Source: a virus. From it: a DNA stretch of 41,681 bases. The DNA is taken from positions 1 to 41,681 of IMG/VR virus record IMGVR_UViG_3300022839_000032. The stretch is one strand, 5' to 3'. Under the pieces are notes generated by a model. That model searched no databases. It was not told where the DNA came from and was given only the letters and a program-made list of their open reading frames with translations. Positions 31,155 to 38,067 of this stretch are shown here, in pieces (position 1 is the stretch's first letter; each line of letters begins with the position of its first letter). The position numbers and the translations under genes are program-made.

Positions 31155-32963
31155 TCACCAGTTTACTACACCATCATCTTCTCTACCGTCTTGAATGAAA
31201 CCAAAAGGAAGCAATTCGGAATCTAACTGATCATCAGTTTTTTCTTTTAATCGCATTATTGTATTTATGTCGGTTATGTCTTTAAAATATGTCTGTTCAA
31301 CCAACCAAGAAAATAATACTAAGGTCATAACCATATCATCATGCGCACCGGACTCTGCTTCATATGATGCACCTTTTTTAGAAAACCTCGAAAGTTCTTG
31401 TATAGTGTCAAAATCACATACTATCATCTGTTCTTGTTCAATTAACATTTTCAATATAGAGCAACCAATTGACTTCACCGACTTTGTAGTACGAACGCCC
31501 CTATCTACATTCTTACCAAATCCGCCAGAAACCCGCTTTCCTGACCTTCCGGCATTTTCTGTAAATATTAAGTTCTCATACCCGAAATCTAAGTATAGAA
31601 CGTCACTAACCTGTCCACCAATGTCATTTATTTCAATCATCACATAGGCTTCGTTGTACAAATTAGCAAATCGAAAAATTATAGAGGCGAAATCAACTGG
31701 CCCTATGAAATTATCTCGAAAAGCACATACCTGTTTATATGGCATTTCAGTAACATCCATTATAGAAAAAGTCGAATAATCCAATCCTTTTCCTCTTGAA
31801 ACGTCCGCTATGAGAGTGTATATTCTTTCTTTTTGTGGCTTATCGTATTGCTTTATACCTTCACTTTGTGCAATCGGTATGAAAGGTGACAAATTTTTCA
31901 ATTTATGACCAGAAATTAATGTACCCGAACTGCCAATAAATTGACAATTATGCGATACTAACCCATTGGTGTAGTATTTGTGGCCTTTTTCTACATGCAA
32001 AGCATCATACACGGGAGCAATTTCGGAATCGTCTTTTTGAATAAAAGATACATTGGTAAAACCTTCACTGGTCTGTATCTCATCCCCAATAGCTAATTTT
32101 TTTGCTTCGATAAATCCACATCTCATTTGAAACTTATGGTCTAACGAACATTCAATAGTCTCAGCATTTTCAAACGATATTTTGATGATGCCTGTGGCAA
32201 TCTGTCTCCTAACCCCGTGAAAGTGCGAGAAGCCATCTGGTGTTAAAATTTCATACTTATCTTGCATCTTAGAAGGCCCGATCAACTGATCTTCATACAG
32301 TTTTTCTATATACATTGTTAATACCTTACCCGTTGTCTTGTCTCTTACTGTCACTAAAGCATTTCCCTTAACACAACAATATTCTTGATTGAACTTCTCT
32401 TCATCATGGTCTAAAGCTTCCAGTGTTTCTTTCTTCCATTTTTCACCACGGCCTGGGACATCATTCCACATTACTTTGACAAACTCATATCCGTTAGTAC
32501 CTTCTTCCGCCCCTTTACATGTCTTGTAAAAATGATTTAGACCTTTGGGGGTAGATGTCATAAGAAGTTTAGTATTTTCGCCAGATGAAATTGTTGGATA
32601 TACAGAAGCAAAAAATTCATCATACCCTTCAATAAATGCACATTCATCGAGATATAAAAATGCGCAGTTATGAACTTCTACGCCTTCAACCGTATAACTG
32701 TTAGTATCTTCCACTTCTATGATATCATAGACAGGTTCATCATAACCAGCTGGCTCGCAATTAATGAAATTTTTACCATATAAAACGTGGTCAGGCGTCA
32801 TATCAATAGCTTGCATCCATTCACCGCCGTCCGTCAAAAACTTATGGTCGGAAGTGCATCTGATGGGTTTTGTATCTTCTATATTGACAGTATATACTGG
32901 TTTATTACCCATGTACGAAACACCTTGGAAATTTCTGAATTCTCCTTGTGATAAAATTTTCAT
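31155..32963 (-). CDS. 17: large terminase gp17, third fragment: IntC-2 + ATPase end + mini-intein + nuclease
   Basis: The 602-residue product starts with the C-terminal half of split intein 2 (residues 1-99, ending SYTVEGVEVHN). It continues with CAFLYLDECAFIEGYDEFF, the Walker B and catalytic acid of gp17, and the coupling motif LLMTSTPKGLNHFY. A contiguous mini-intein (residues 197-339) interrupts the sequence KFNQEYC-CQFIGSSGTLISG. The nuclease domain then has DVSRGKGLDYS, MIEINDIGGQ and GAHDDMVMTL as metal-binding acids. Both splicing reactions are needed for the enzyme that cuts and pumps DNA into proheads. Start ATG overlaps the endonuclease stop. Confidence 0.93.
   Translation of the reverse strand: MKILSQGEFRNFQGVSYMGNKPVYTVNIEDTKPIRCTSDHKFLTDGGEWMQAIDMTPDHVLYGKNFINCEPAGYDEPVYDIIEVEDTNSYTVEGVEVHNCAFLYLDECAFIEGYDEFFASVYPTISSGENTKLLMTSTPKGLNHFYKTCKGAEEGTNGYEFVKVMWNDVPGRGEKWKKETLEALDHDEEKFNQEYCCVKGNALVTVRDKTTGKVLTMYIEKLYEDQLIGPSKMQDKYEILTPDGFSHFHGVRRQIATGIIKISFENAETIECSLDHKFQMRCGFIEAKKLAIGDEIQTSEGFTNVSFIQKDDSEIAPVYDALHVEKGHKYYTNGLVSHNCQFIGSSGTLISGHKLKNLSPFIPIAQSEGIKQYDKPQKERIYTLIADVSRGKGLDYSTFSIMDVTEMPYKQVCAFRDNFIGPVDFASIIFRFANLYNEAYVMIEINDIGGQVSDVLYLDFGYENLIFTENAGRSGKRVSGGFGKNVDRGVRTTKSVKSIGCSILKMLIEQEQMIVCDFDTIQELSRFSKKGASYEAESGAHDDMVMTLVLFSWLVEQTYFKDITDINTIMRLKEKTDDQLDSELLPFGFIQDGREDDGVVNW
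31947..32375 (-). other. contiguous mini-intein in the large terminase (143 residues)
   Basis: It begins CVKGNALVTVRDKTTG (block A), has TIECSLDHKF (block B) and ends GHKYYTNGLVSHN (blocks F/G) before Cys +1. No endonuclease domain is present. The stretch EILTPDGFSHFHGV matches KILSQGEFRNFQGV at the start of the nearby IntC-2, so the two terminase inteins are related. The site lies between two cysteines of the extein. Confidence 0.9.
32667..32963 (-). other. split intein 2, C-terminal half (99 residues)
   Basis: It starts MKILSQGEFRNFQG, has KPIRCTSDHKF (block B) and ends TNSYTVEGVEVHN before Cys +1. It must pair with the 27-residue half at 33919-33999. A very short N-half and long C-half is the arrangement of atypical split inteins such as AceL-TerL, also found in a terminase. 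Confidence 0.88.
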
Positions 32964-33898
32964 CTTTTATGTGTCATTCCCTTGACCCACCCATCTGGAA
33001 TTGGATTTTTAGGGTCATGTCTTGTATTTTTCTTTGTTGCCGTGTTTGTTATCCAAATCTTTCCGGTCTGTTTTTCTATCATTTTTTTTATTTTTTCGGG
33101 ATCTTTATTTATTTTATCCATACGGATTTTGTGTTGCTCTGGATTTTCTTTAATCCATCTAGATATAGATTCCCCTCGCTTCGCGTTAGACTCTGGTGTT
33201 TTTGGGACACCAGAGAATCTATCGCTGCATATCTTAGATTTTATGACATTTCTTTCAGCTTTTTCATCCAACCATTTTTGTCTTTCGTTGAATCTGTCTA
33301 TCATTCTTGTTTGCAGAAAATCGGATTTGTAGCGGCATACACCTTGTGAAAACAGGGTTGCTAAATTGTGCAGTTTTGTTTTTGTTGGCCCCACGTCACA
33401 CAAACCAAAATAATCGTATAGTTGTTCTCTGTTATAACATATCTCTCCGGTCTCCACGATGATAACTTCAGCCCATGTGAATGGCGTCGATTTAAAGGTC
33501 TCATTTCTTGCATTCTGAATCTGCAATATAGTTTCTTTCTTGTGTTTTTTGCCGAAAAAACTATTATTCTCTCCAAACAATACACAAACATTTTCACCTA
33601 AGCACAAGTTATAATTACTCTCGTCCAATACCCACTCAACATTAACTATATCTGCTTCGAATAATTCGGCATCTTTTTTATTATCTGTAACATATAAAAG
33701 CACCTGTTTCATATTTTCAGGACCGTACTTCATTAAAGCCTTTTTTATTAATACACCAGAACCTAGATACCCATCTCTAAAGATAGATCCTGATTCGCTC
33801 TCGACGCTTAAAATATCGCTTTTATTTTTTAAACCATGAAATCCGACGTATTCTTTATTATTAATTTTATTGACAGTTTTATATATAGAATATATCAA
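32960..33898 (-). CDS. GIY-YIG homing endonuclease within split intein 2
   Basis: The frame uses TTG 33898, with TAGGAG nine bases upstream, and encodes 312 residues. MIYSIYKTVNKINNKEYVGFHG is the GIY-YIG start, GYLGSGVLIKKALMKYG the Arg/Lys region and ELFEADIVN the catalytic Glu. Later parts contain NNSFFGKKHKKET (NUMOD3-like), RGESISRWIKENPEQ and a C-terminal GKIWITNTATKK segment. It occupies the break between the two halves of split intein 2 and ends in an ATGA overlap with the third terminase fragment. It probably created or exploits the fracture by homing into terminase alleles lacking it. Confidence 0.88.
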   Translation of the reverse strand: MIYSIYKTVNKINNKEYVGFHGLKNKSDILSVESESGSIFRDGYLGSGVLIKKALMKYGPENMKQVLLYVTDNKKDAELFEADIVNVEWVLDESNYNLCLGENVCVLFGENNSFFGKKHKKETILQIQNARNETFKSTPFTWAEVIIVETGEICYNREQLYDYFGLCDVGPTKTKLHNLATLFSQGVCRYKSDFLQTRMIDRFNERQKWLDEKAERNVIKSKICSDRFSGVPKTPESNAKRGESISRWIKENPEQHKIRMDKINKDPEKIKKMIEKQTGKIWITNTATKKNTRHDPKNPIPDGWVKGMTHKR

Positions 33899-33915
33899 TT
33901 ACAAATTCTCCTATT

Positions 33916-34620
33916 TCAACTATTTATGAGACTCTTTATTTCGACGAGGTAATATCCGCCATCCTTTTCTATACAAACTTTAGTGTCTCCAGTTACGCAA
34001 CTTTTTCCTCGGATTGCGGAAGATGATGTTGTTCCTGCATATATTTTGCAGCCATTTTCTAATTCTATACTATTTTTGTTCCACTCTTCGATCCCATGTT
34101 GCATCCAAGTAGGCAATGATTCATATGCAAGTTTTATTCTTGACAAAACTTCTTTAGCAGCATCACCTTTATTAGCAAGTATAGCGACTGTCTTATATTC
34201 ATTGAATAATATGTAATGTAGTATGACCGCAACTGCGGTAGTTGTATTATGTGAAAGAATATCTCCTGTATAATATGTATGATTTTCAGAATTTACTGTG
34301 ATATCATACATATTACTAGATTCGACTTTATTTTCAATTTTCAAAACTTTCTTGAAGCCATTTTTCGTAATTAACCGCGTAGTATTTGGAATAATATCTT
34401 TGGCGAATATCTCGTTATAGTTTTCGTCAAAAAGAATATGTGTATCTGCGCAAATTAATTCATAACCATCTTCTAACAGAATATACCATTCTTCATATTC
34501 TACAGTTTTATGAATATGAGAAATATCTTCCCAACCAGTATCAGTTTCTATTTCCCACTCGTCTTCGAGATGAATCGTATCTATGAACTTTCGTTCTACT
34601 GTGTCAGAAAGTTGATGCAT
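33916..34620 (-). CDS. 17: large terminase gp17, second fragment: IntC-1 + ATPase middle + IntN-2
   Basis: The 234-residue product has three parts. Residues 1-125 are the C-half of split intein 1 (ending HTYYTGDILSHN). Residues 126-207 are terminase (TTTAVAVILHYILFNEYKTV to GTTSSSAIRGKS), matching T4 gp17 between Walker A and Walker B. Residues 208-234 are the N-half of split intein 2 (CVTGDTKVCIEKDGGYY). So a single polypeptide must splice at both ends in trans. The terminase part retains the ATPase adenine-site/motif region, including A-N-K and SSSAIRGKS. GAGGGGG lies upstream of the start, inside the overlapping endonuclease gene. Confidence 0.93.
   Translation of the reverse strand: MHQLSDTVERKFIDTIHLEDEWEIETDTGWEDISHIHKTVEYEEWYILLEDGYELICADTHILFDENYNEIFAKDIIPNTTRLITKNGFKKVLKIENKVESSNMYDITVNSENHTYYTGDILSHNTTTAVAVILHYILFNEYKTVAILANKGDAAKEVLSRIKLAYESLPTWMQHGIEEWNKNSIELENGCKIYAGTTSSSAIRGKSCVTGDTKVCIEKDGGYYLVEIKSLINS
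33919..33999 (-). other. split intein 2, N-terminal half (27 residues)
   Basis: The half is only 27 residues, starting CVTGDTKV and ending EIKSLINS before the stop at 33916. Block A and its nucleophile Cys are present. The length is close to the 25-residue IntN of AceL-TerL known from the literature. Confidence 0.88.
33921..33928 (-). promoter_or_regulatory. late promoter variant CATAAATA before the GIY-YIG gene
   Basis: CATAAATA on the minus strand, 23 bases upstream of the TTG start, is embedded in the final codons of IntN-2. Confidence 0.5.
34246..34620 (-). other. split intein 1, C-terminal half (125 residues)
   Basis: It starts MHQLSDTVERKFIDTIHLED, has GYELICADTHILF (block B, with Ala in place of the usual Thr three before His) and ends TYYTGDILSHN before Thr +1. 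It pairs with the 41-residue half at 35563-35685. The break is early, after the first beta-hairpin of the intein. Confidence 0.88.
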
Positions 34621-35606
34621 TCTTTTATTGCCCCCTCTTTATCATTTTTATAATCTAATTCCCATACTCTATGAATCATGAAAGAATTTTCATTTGCTAT
34701 AATTTCTTTGTGATTTTCTTTAATCCATATTCCATTAGCCGTTTTTTTAGAAACTTTATTGTAAAAACTTTTGTTGTATACTCTAGGATTTGCGTGCCAA
34801 AAATCTCCATTATATTCTATAATTTTATTATCTAAGAAGATATCGTATGTATAATAATTTTTACCTTGGTTGTAATATAAAACTAAAGTTCTTTTTATAT
34901 TTTTTATATATTTTCCCAATTCTCCAAAAAGCTCTAACTCATTTTTGGAAACAGACGAACCCTTAGAATTCTTTAAAGAATTAATTCTTGTTCTTTCTTC
35001 TATTGGTTTATCATTTAAAGTTTTTTGCCACTTCAGTTGTCGTTCTTCCCATTTTTTAATGCCTTCCGATTCACCGTATCTTTCAATGAATCTATCAAGT
35101 CTGCCTACTGCCTGTCTTTCATGACGAGCATACATTGCTTGGCATAAACCCATCCCACGACGAAGATAATATTCGATATTAGTAGTATATTCTCTGTTTT
35201 TTGTTGCTTTTTGGATTGCTTCTTCTGAATAGTTCACAGATCCTTTTTTAAAAGGAGAATATTTACCTTTGTGATCATACCAAGGATTATTATTACCTTG
35301 TACACGACTAGACTTGATATCCATTCTTTTTTGTGCCTTCACTGAACAATTATAAAGGACAGTAAAATAATCTAATGTTTCTTGTCGGTTTTCCTTATAC
35401 TCTGATATCCTTTTGAGCCATTCTATTCTTTTTTGCCAAGATAAACCACTCTCGCATATTCTAATATGATTATCAACTCTGCCTATTCTTTTCAATTTTA
35501 GATCACTTACTTTTATCCAGTATCGGACATCAGATAAGTTCTTTATATACTGTCTTCGTTTAGTCAACATCATTTTTAAACTGGGTCTTTTTCTTTTCGT
35601 TTTCAT
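34596..35606 (-). CDS. EDxHD/Vsr-like homing endonuclease within split intein 1
   Basis: This 336-residue protein starts at ATG 35606 after AGGAG, inside the end of the first terminase fragment, and ends inside the start of the second (25-base overlap). The N-terminal 200 residues are very basic (MKTKRKRPSLKMMLTKRRQY). The C-terminal domain has NELELFGELGKYI (E), then YDIFLDNKIIEYNGDFWHANP (D...H), the E-D-x-H core of Vsr-like homing enzymes first described with split-intein 'fractured genes'. It occupies the fracture in the Walker A split intein and overlaps both terminase fragments. Confidence 0.87.
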   Translation of the reverse strand: MKTKRKRPSLKMMLTKRRQYIKNLSDVRYWIKVSDLKLKRIGRVDNHIRICESGLSWQKRIEWLKRISEYKENRQETLDYFTVLYNCSVKAQKRMDIKSSRVQGNNNPWYDHKGKYSPFKKGSVNYSEEAIQKATKNREYTTNIEYYLRRGMGLCQAMYARHERQAVGRLDRFIERYGESEGIKKWEERQLKWQKTLNDKPIEERTRINSLKNSKGSSVSKNELELFGELGKYIKNIKRTLVLYYNQGKNYYTYDIFLDNKIIEYNGDFWHANPRVYNKSFYNKVSKKTANGIWIKENHKEIIANENSFMIHRVWELDYKNDKEGAIKECINFLTQ

Positions 35607-35937
35607 AAAAATCTCCTATAGTAGTTTCGACTATTTCACCAGTCTTTTTATTCTTTATTTTTATAGGAGTATTTATATGAACGCATTTTCCACTTTGCCT
35701 TGCCGTAAGTACGGCTACTCTTCTGTTATCTGTTATCTTTTTAACTATTTCTTCTTGATAATCATACATATCAAAGGGTACTAATCCTCTATCAACATGG
35801 ACAATTTTGATATATTTCTTGGAAAAATATATTGGGTCTTGAGAACATTTAAAAAATTCTTGTACCATTTCTGGCGTCCACTCTAAAGGAGTGCCCGACT
35901 TTTTTAAATGCTGATTTCCAAGATACCCACCATTCAT
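35560..35937 (-). CDS. 17: large terminase gp17, first fragment: N-domain to Walker A + IntN-1
   Basis: The 125-residue product reads as terminase through residue 84 (SQDPIYFSKKYIKIVHVDRG ... DYQEEIVKKI, RRVAVLTARQSGK), ending precisely on the Walker A lysine. Residue 85 is the Cys of an intein N-half (CVHINTPIKIKNKKTGEIVE). The Walker Thr (TTTAV) is encoded 1.4 kb away on the second fragment. The start overlaps the gp16 stop (ATGA), as in a normal 16-17 operon. Joining the three fragments and removing inteins gives 84+82+97+263 = 526 residues, against 610 in T4. Confidence 0.93.
   Translation of the reverse strand: MNGGYLGNQHLKKSGTPLEWTPEMVQEFFKCSQDPIYFSKKYIKIVHVDRGLVPFDMYDYQEEIVKKITDNRRVAVLTARQSGKCVHINTPIKIKNKKTGEIVETTIGDFYENEKKKTQFKNDVD
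35563..35685 (-). other. split intein 1, N-terminal half (41 residues)
   Basis: It begins at Cys directly after the Walker A lysine and shows block A (CVHINTPIKIKN) and GEIVETTIGDFYE before the stop. A late promoter and the ribosome site and start of the endonuclease lie inside its coding sequence. Confidence 0.88.
35670..35677 (-). promoter_or_regulatory. T4-type late promoter before the EDxHD endonuclease
   Basis: TATAAATA on the minus strand lies within IntN-1, 64 bases upstream of the endonuclease start, so endonuclease and second fragment can be transcribed late. Confidence 0.6.
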
Positions 35938-36368
35938 GTCTGATTATCACCTTTCATCATTTTAAGTATGTCTGCGGTACTTAAAATGAGATTATTATTG
36001 ACTACATTTGTTTGAGCGGCAGGATGGTCTTCTTTTGCGTATTTTTTCTTTTCTGCCATAGCCACAAATTCTTTGTTTGCATCTAATAGCGTTTTCATCA
36101 TTTTAGACGCCACTTCAAATGCAGTTGGTGATTCCGATTGCTTGGCAAGTTCAAATATTTCATCTAAAGATGTATTGCCCTTTTCAATCATGTCTTTGAT
36201 GTTTTTGCGGGATAATTCTATATCTGCTGCCAATTCATCATCTATGGTAGTCATAAGGACTGGCACATCATCAAGTATCACTGGTAAATTTTCTATAATA
36301 TCATCATCATCTTCAATTTCTGACAGTGGCCTCAACCCTAATGCGCTCGCTATTTTTTCTTCACTCAT
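35934..36368 (-). CDS. 16: small terminase subunit gp16
   Basis: This 144-residue protein is acidic and helical. The N-terminal region (EDDDDIIENLPVILDDVPV) is followed by long central helices (DELAADIELSRKNIKDMIEKGN; SPTAFEVASKMMKTLLDANKEF). T4 gp16 (164 residues) also has a central coiled-coil oligomerisation core. A C-terminal VNNNLILSTADILKMMKGD ends the protein. It recognises DNA and stimulates the gp17 ATPase. Position before gp17 with an ATGA overlap and after gp15 confirms identity. Confidence 0.85.
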   Translation of the reverse strand: MSEEKIASALGLRPLSEIEDDDDIIENLPVILDDVPVLMTTIDDELAADIELSRKNIKDMIEKGNTSLDEIFELAKQSESPTAFEVASKMMKTLLDANKEFVAMAEKKKYAKEDHPAAQTNVVNNNLILSTADILKMMKGDNQT

Positions 36369-36377
36369 TATTTTTTC

Positions 36378-37184
36378 CTACTGTGGTTCTTCTTTTATTA
36401 CGATGACACCCCAATCGTCGTCTTCTATTATTTCAATATATGGGATAGTTTCGGTTATGTCTGTTGTTGGTTCGCCATTTACAGTCAGGCTTGGTTGTAT
36501 TGTAACTATAGATTTTTCAATAGCATCAGTATTTGTAGAAGTAAAATATCTTGTGTCTATGAATTTTATGACTTTTTTATCTCTGGTTGGCCCGAAGTAC
36601 CAAGCTTTCATAGAAAAATTTAACGTCCAAAGTAAACTACGTCTTGTTAAAAAATCTGATTCATACAAGTCTTCGATATTGGTACTTGTTAAAATAAGAG
36701 GTATATCTATTGGATCTATGTTATCTATTAACTTTACCGTTGTTGTCCACTCAGGTTTGAAAAATGGAATTATTTGTTCCATTATTTCTGCACCATCTTC
36801 ATAATTTTTTGCCATAATGCTTAATGTGAAATCTATATTGTAAGGTGCTGGTGAATATTGAAAATATGATTTTTCTGGATCATCAGAAGGCCCACCGCGA
36901 ATTTTCTTCAAAGAACCTATTTTTCTGGTCCCATCATATGACATCGATGTTATTTCAAAAGACATTCTTGGAAGTGTTATTGCGGTTTTCCTGTCAAGAT
37001 TTGGATCTTGAGTCAGGCGCGCAAGAAACTTTTGGTATGGCCCATAAGATATAGGAACTATCATACTTTGAACTTTTGCACCCTGTTGGTCCAACCTTTC
37101 AATAGTTATTTTATTGAAAATAGATCCAAACACCGCAACATATTTTTTTGTTGTCCCGTTGTAAAAGTGATTAACTAATGCCAT
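36378..37184 (-). CDS. 15: tail sheath terminator/stabiliser gp15
   Basis: The 268-residue protein starts MALVNHFYNGTTKKYVAVFGSIFNKITIER and contains VPISYGPYQKFLARLTQDPNLDRKTAITLPRMSFEI, the conserved gp15 signature. Toward the middle PAPYNIDFTLSIMAKNYEDGAEIMEQIIPFF continues the fold. It forms the hexameric ring that caps the tail tube and sheath and joins the tail to the neck. T4 gp15 is 272 residues, nearly identical in length. Confidence 0.95.
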   Translation of the reverse strand: MALVNHFYNGTTKKYVAVFGSIFNKITIERLDQQGAKVQSMIVPISYGPYQKFLARLTQDPNLDRKTAITLPRMSFEITSMSYDGTRKIGSLKKIRGGPSDDPEKSYFQYSPAPYNIDFTLSIMAKNYEDGAEIMEQIIPFFKPEWTTTVKLIDNIDPIDIPLILTSTNIEDLYESDFLTRRSLLWTLNFSMKAWYFGPTRDKKVIKFIDTRYFTSTNTDAIEKSIVTIQPSLTVNGEPTTDITETIPYIEIIEDDDWGVIVIKEEPQ

Positions 37185-37197
37185 TTTTATTGCCTAT

Positions 37198-37881
37198 CTA
37201 TATTTTACTGTCTGTTGGGCTTGTTATTATCTCGCTGAATGGATCAGACTCAGAAAAATCAACCAAATCTTTACTTTTTTCTTCGTAGAATATGTTTTTA
37301 GCAATAGGGTCAATATCAAATAGTGTTTCTAAATCGTCCACATTGTCTGTTCTATGTTCATCATAATGCTCGTCAATATATTCTACACCTGTAGAGAATC
37401 TTTCGTTTGAATATTCAAACAGTTCGCACTTAAGATCATATACTTGTAAGGAACCAAATTGATAAAATACAGATTCATGCTCAACAAAAGTGATCTTGAA
37501 GAATTTTTTATTCAATGGCATGTAAACCAAATCGCCTTCTTTTGGCCTTGTCAGATTTACATCTAACCTTGTCGCGTGTCTTTCAAATGTACTGACTGCG
37601 ACCGTAAAAGTTGCTTGGTCTCTTATTTGTAGACCAAAGCGACTAAGAAAATCGCCTTCACCCTCAAACCCATCTACAGATTTGATATAGACTTCCATTT
37701 GGTAAGCTGCATTGAAAAACGAAAGCCTGTCTTCATTCAAAATATCGTCAAATTCATCAATTTTTCTTGTGACGTAAAATGTGTCCACCCCATAGATTTG
37801 TATTGACTCTACTACAAGATCATCATAGAGATTTTGCGTATTCGAATGATCTGTGTTTTGAAAAAATACATTGGTCGCCAT
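37198..37881 (-). CDS. 14: neck protein gp14
   Basis: The 227-residue protein begins MATNVFFQNTDHSNTQNLYDDLVVESIQIYGVDTFYV and includes DEFDDILNEDRLSFFNAAYQMEVYIKSVDGFEGEGDFLSRFGLQIRD. It carries PKEGDLVYMPLNKKFFKITFVEHESVFYQFG, the conserved gp14 segment. It forms part of the neck collar between portal and tail, with gp13. T4 gp14 is 256 residues. A 186-base stretch with an opposite-strand promoter separates it from gp13. Confidence 0.93.
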   Translation of the reverse strand: MATNVFFQNTDHSNTQNLYDDLVVESIQIYGVDTFYVTRKIDEFDDILNEDRLSFFNAAYQMEVYIKSVDGFEGEGDFLSRFGLQIRDQATFTVAVSTFERHATRLDVNLTRPKEGDLVYMPLNKKFFKITFVEHESVFYQFGSLQVYDLKCELFEYSNERFSTGVEYIDEHYDEHRTDNVDDLETLFDIDPIAKNIFYEEKSKDLVDFSESDPFSEIITSPTDSKI

Positions 37882-37951
37882 TTTCTGTGCTATGCTTTCA
37901 TTTTTGGGTGTTGGTGCATGTAAAATAAGTTAAGTTTTTGCATTTTATGTC

Positions 37952-37979
37952 TTGACAAGTTTGAAAATCCTGGTATAAT
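37952..37979 (+). promoter_or_regulatory. consensus sigma-70 promoter facing right between neck genes
   Basis: TTGACA (37952-37957) and TATAAT (37974-37979), both perfect hexamers with a 16-base spacer, point away from the leftward late genes. No plus-strand gene follows; see the stem at 38011-38053. Confidence 0.7.
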
Positions 37980-38010
37980 CAATGTTAATGGGATGAAGAT
38001 GAAGTAACCT

Positions 38011-38053
38011 GAAGTTTATTTTTAAATATTCTAACAGATTTAAAATCAGCTTC
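38011..38053 (+). repeat. long imperfect inverted repeat downstream of the orphan promoter
   Basis: The arm at 38011-38027 (GAAGTTTATTTTTAAAT) pairs with 38038-38053 (ATTTAAAATCAGCTTC) with one wobble, one mismatch and one bulge, around a 10-base loop. No T-run follows. The region 37882-38067 contains no ORF on either strand; it holds this stem and the promoter. Confidence 0.5.
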
Positions 38054-38067
38054 CAAAAACCTACAAA

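Noticed and set aside
31155-35937. Group I introns or sequencing frameshifts explaining the broken terminase gene
   Set aside because: Each break is bounded by intein blocks A, B and F/G with correct Cys and Asn ends, and each fragment has its own start or stop and coupling. No frameshift joins the pieces, and the gaps encode full endonucleases.
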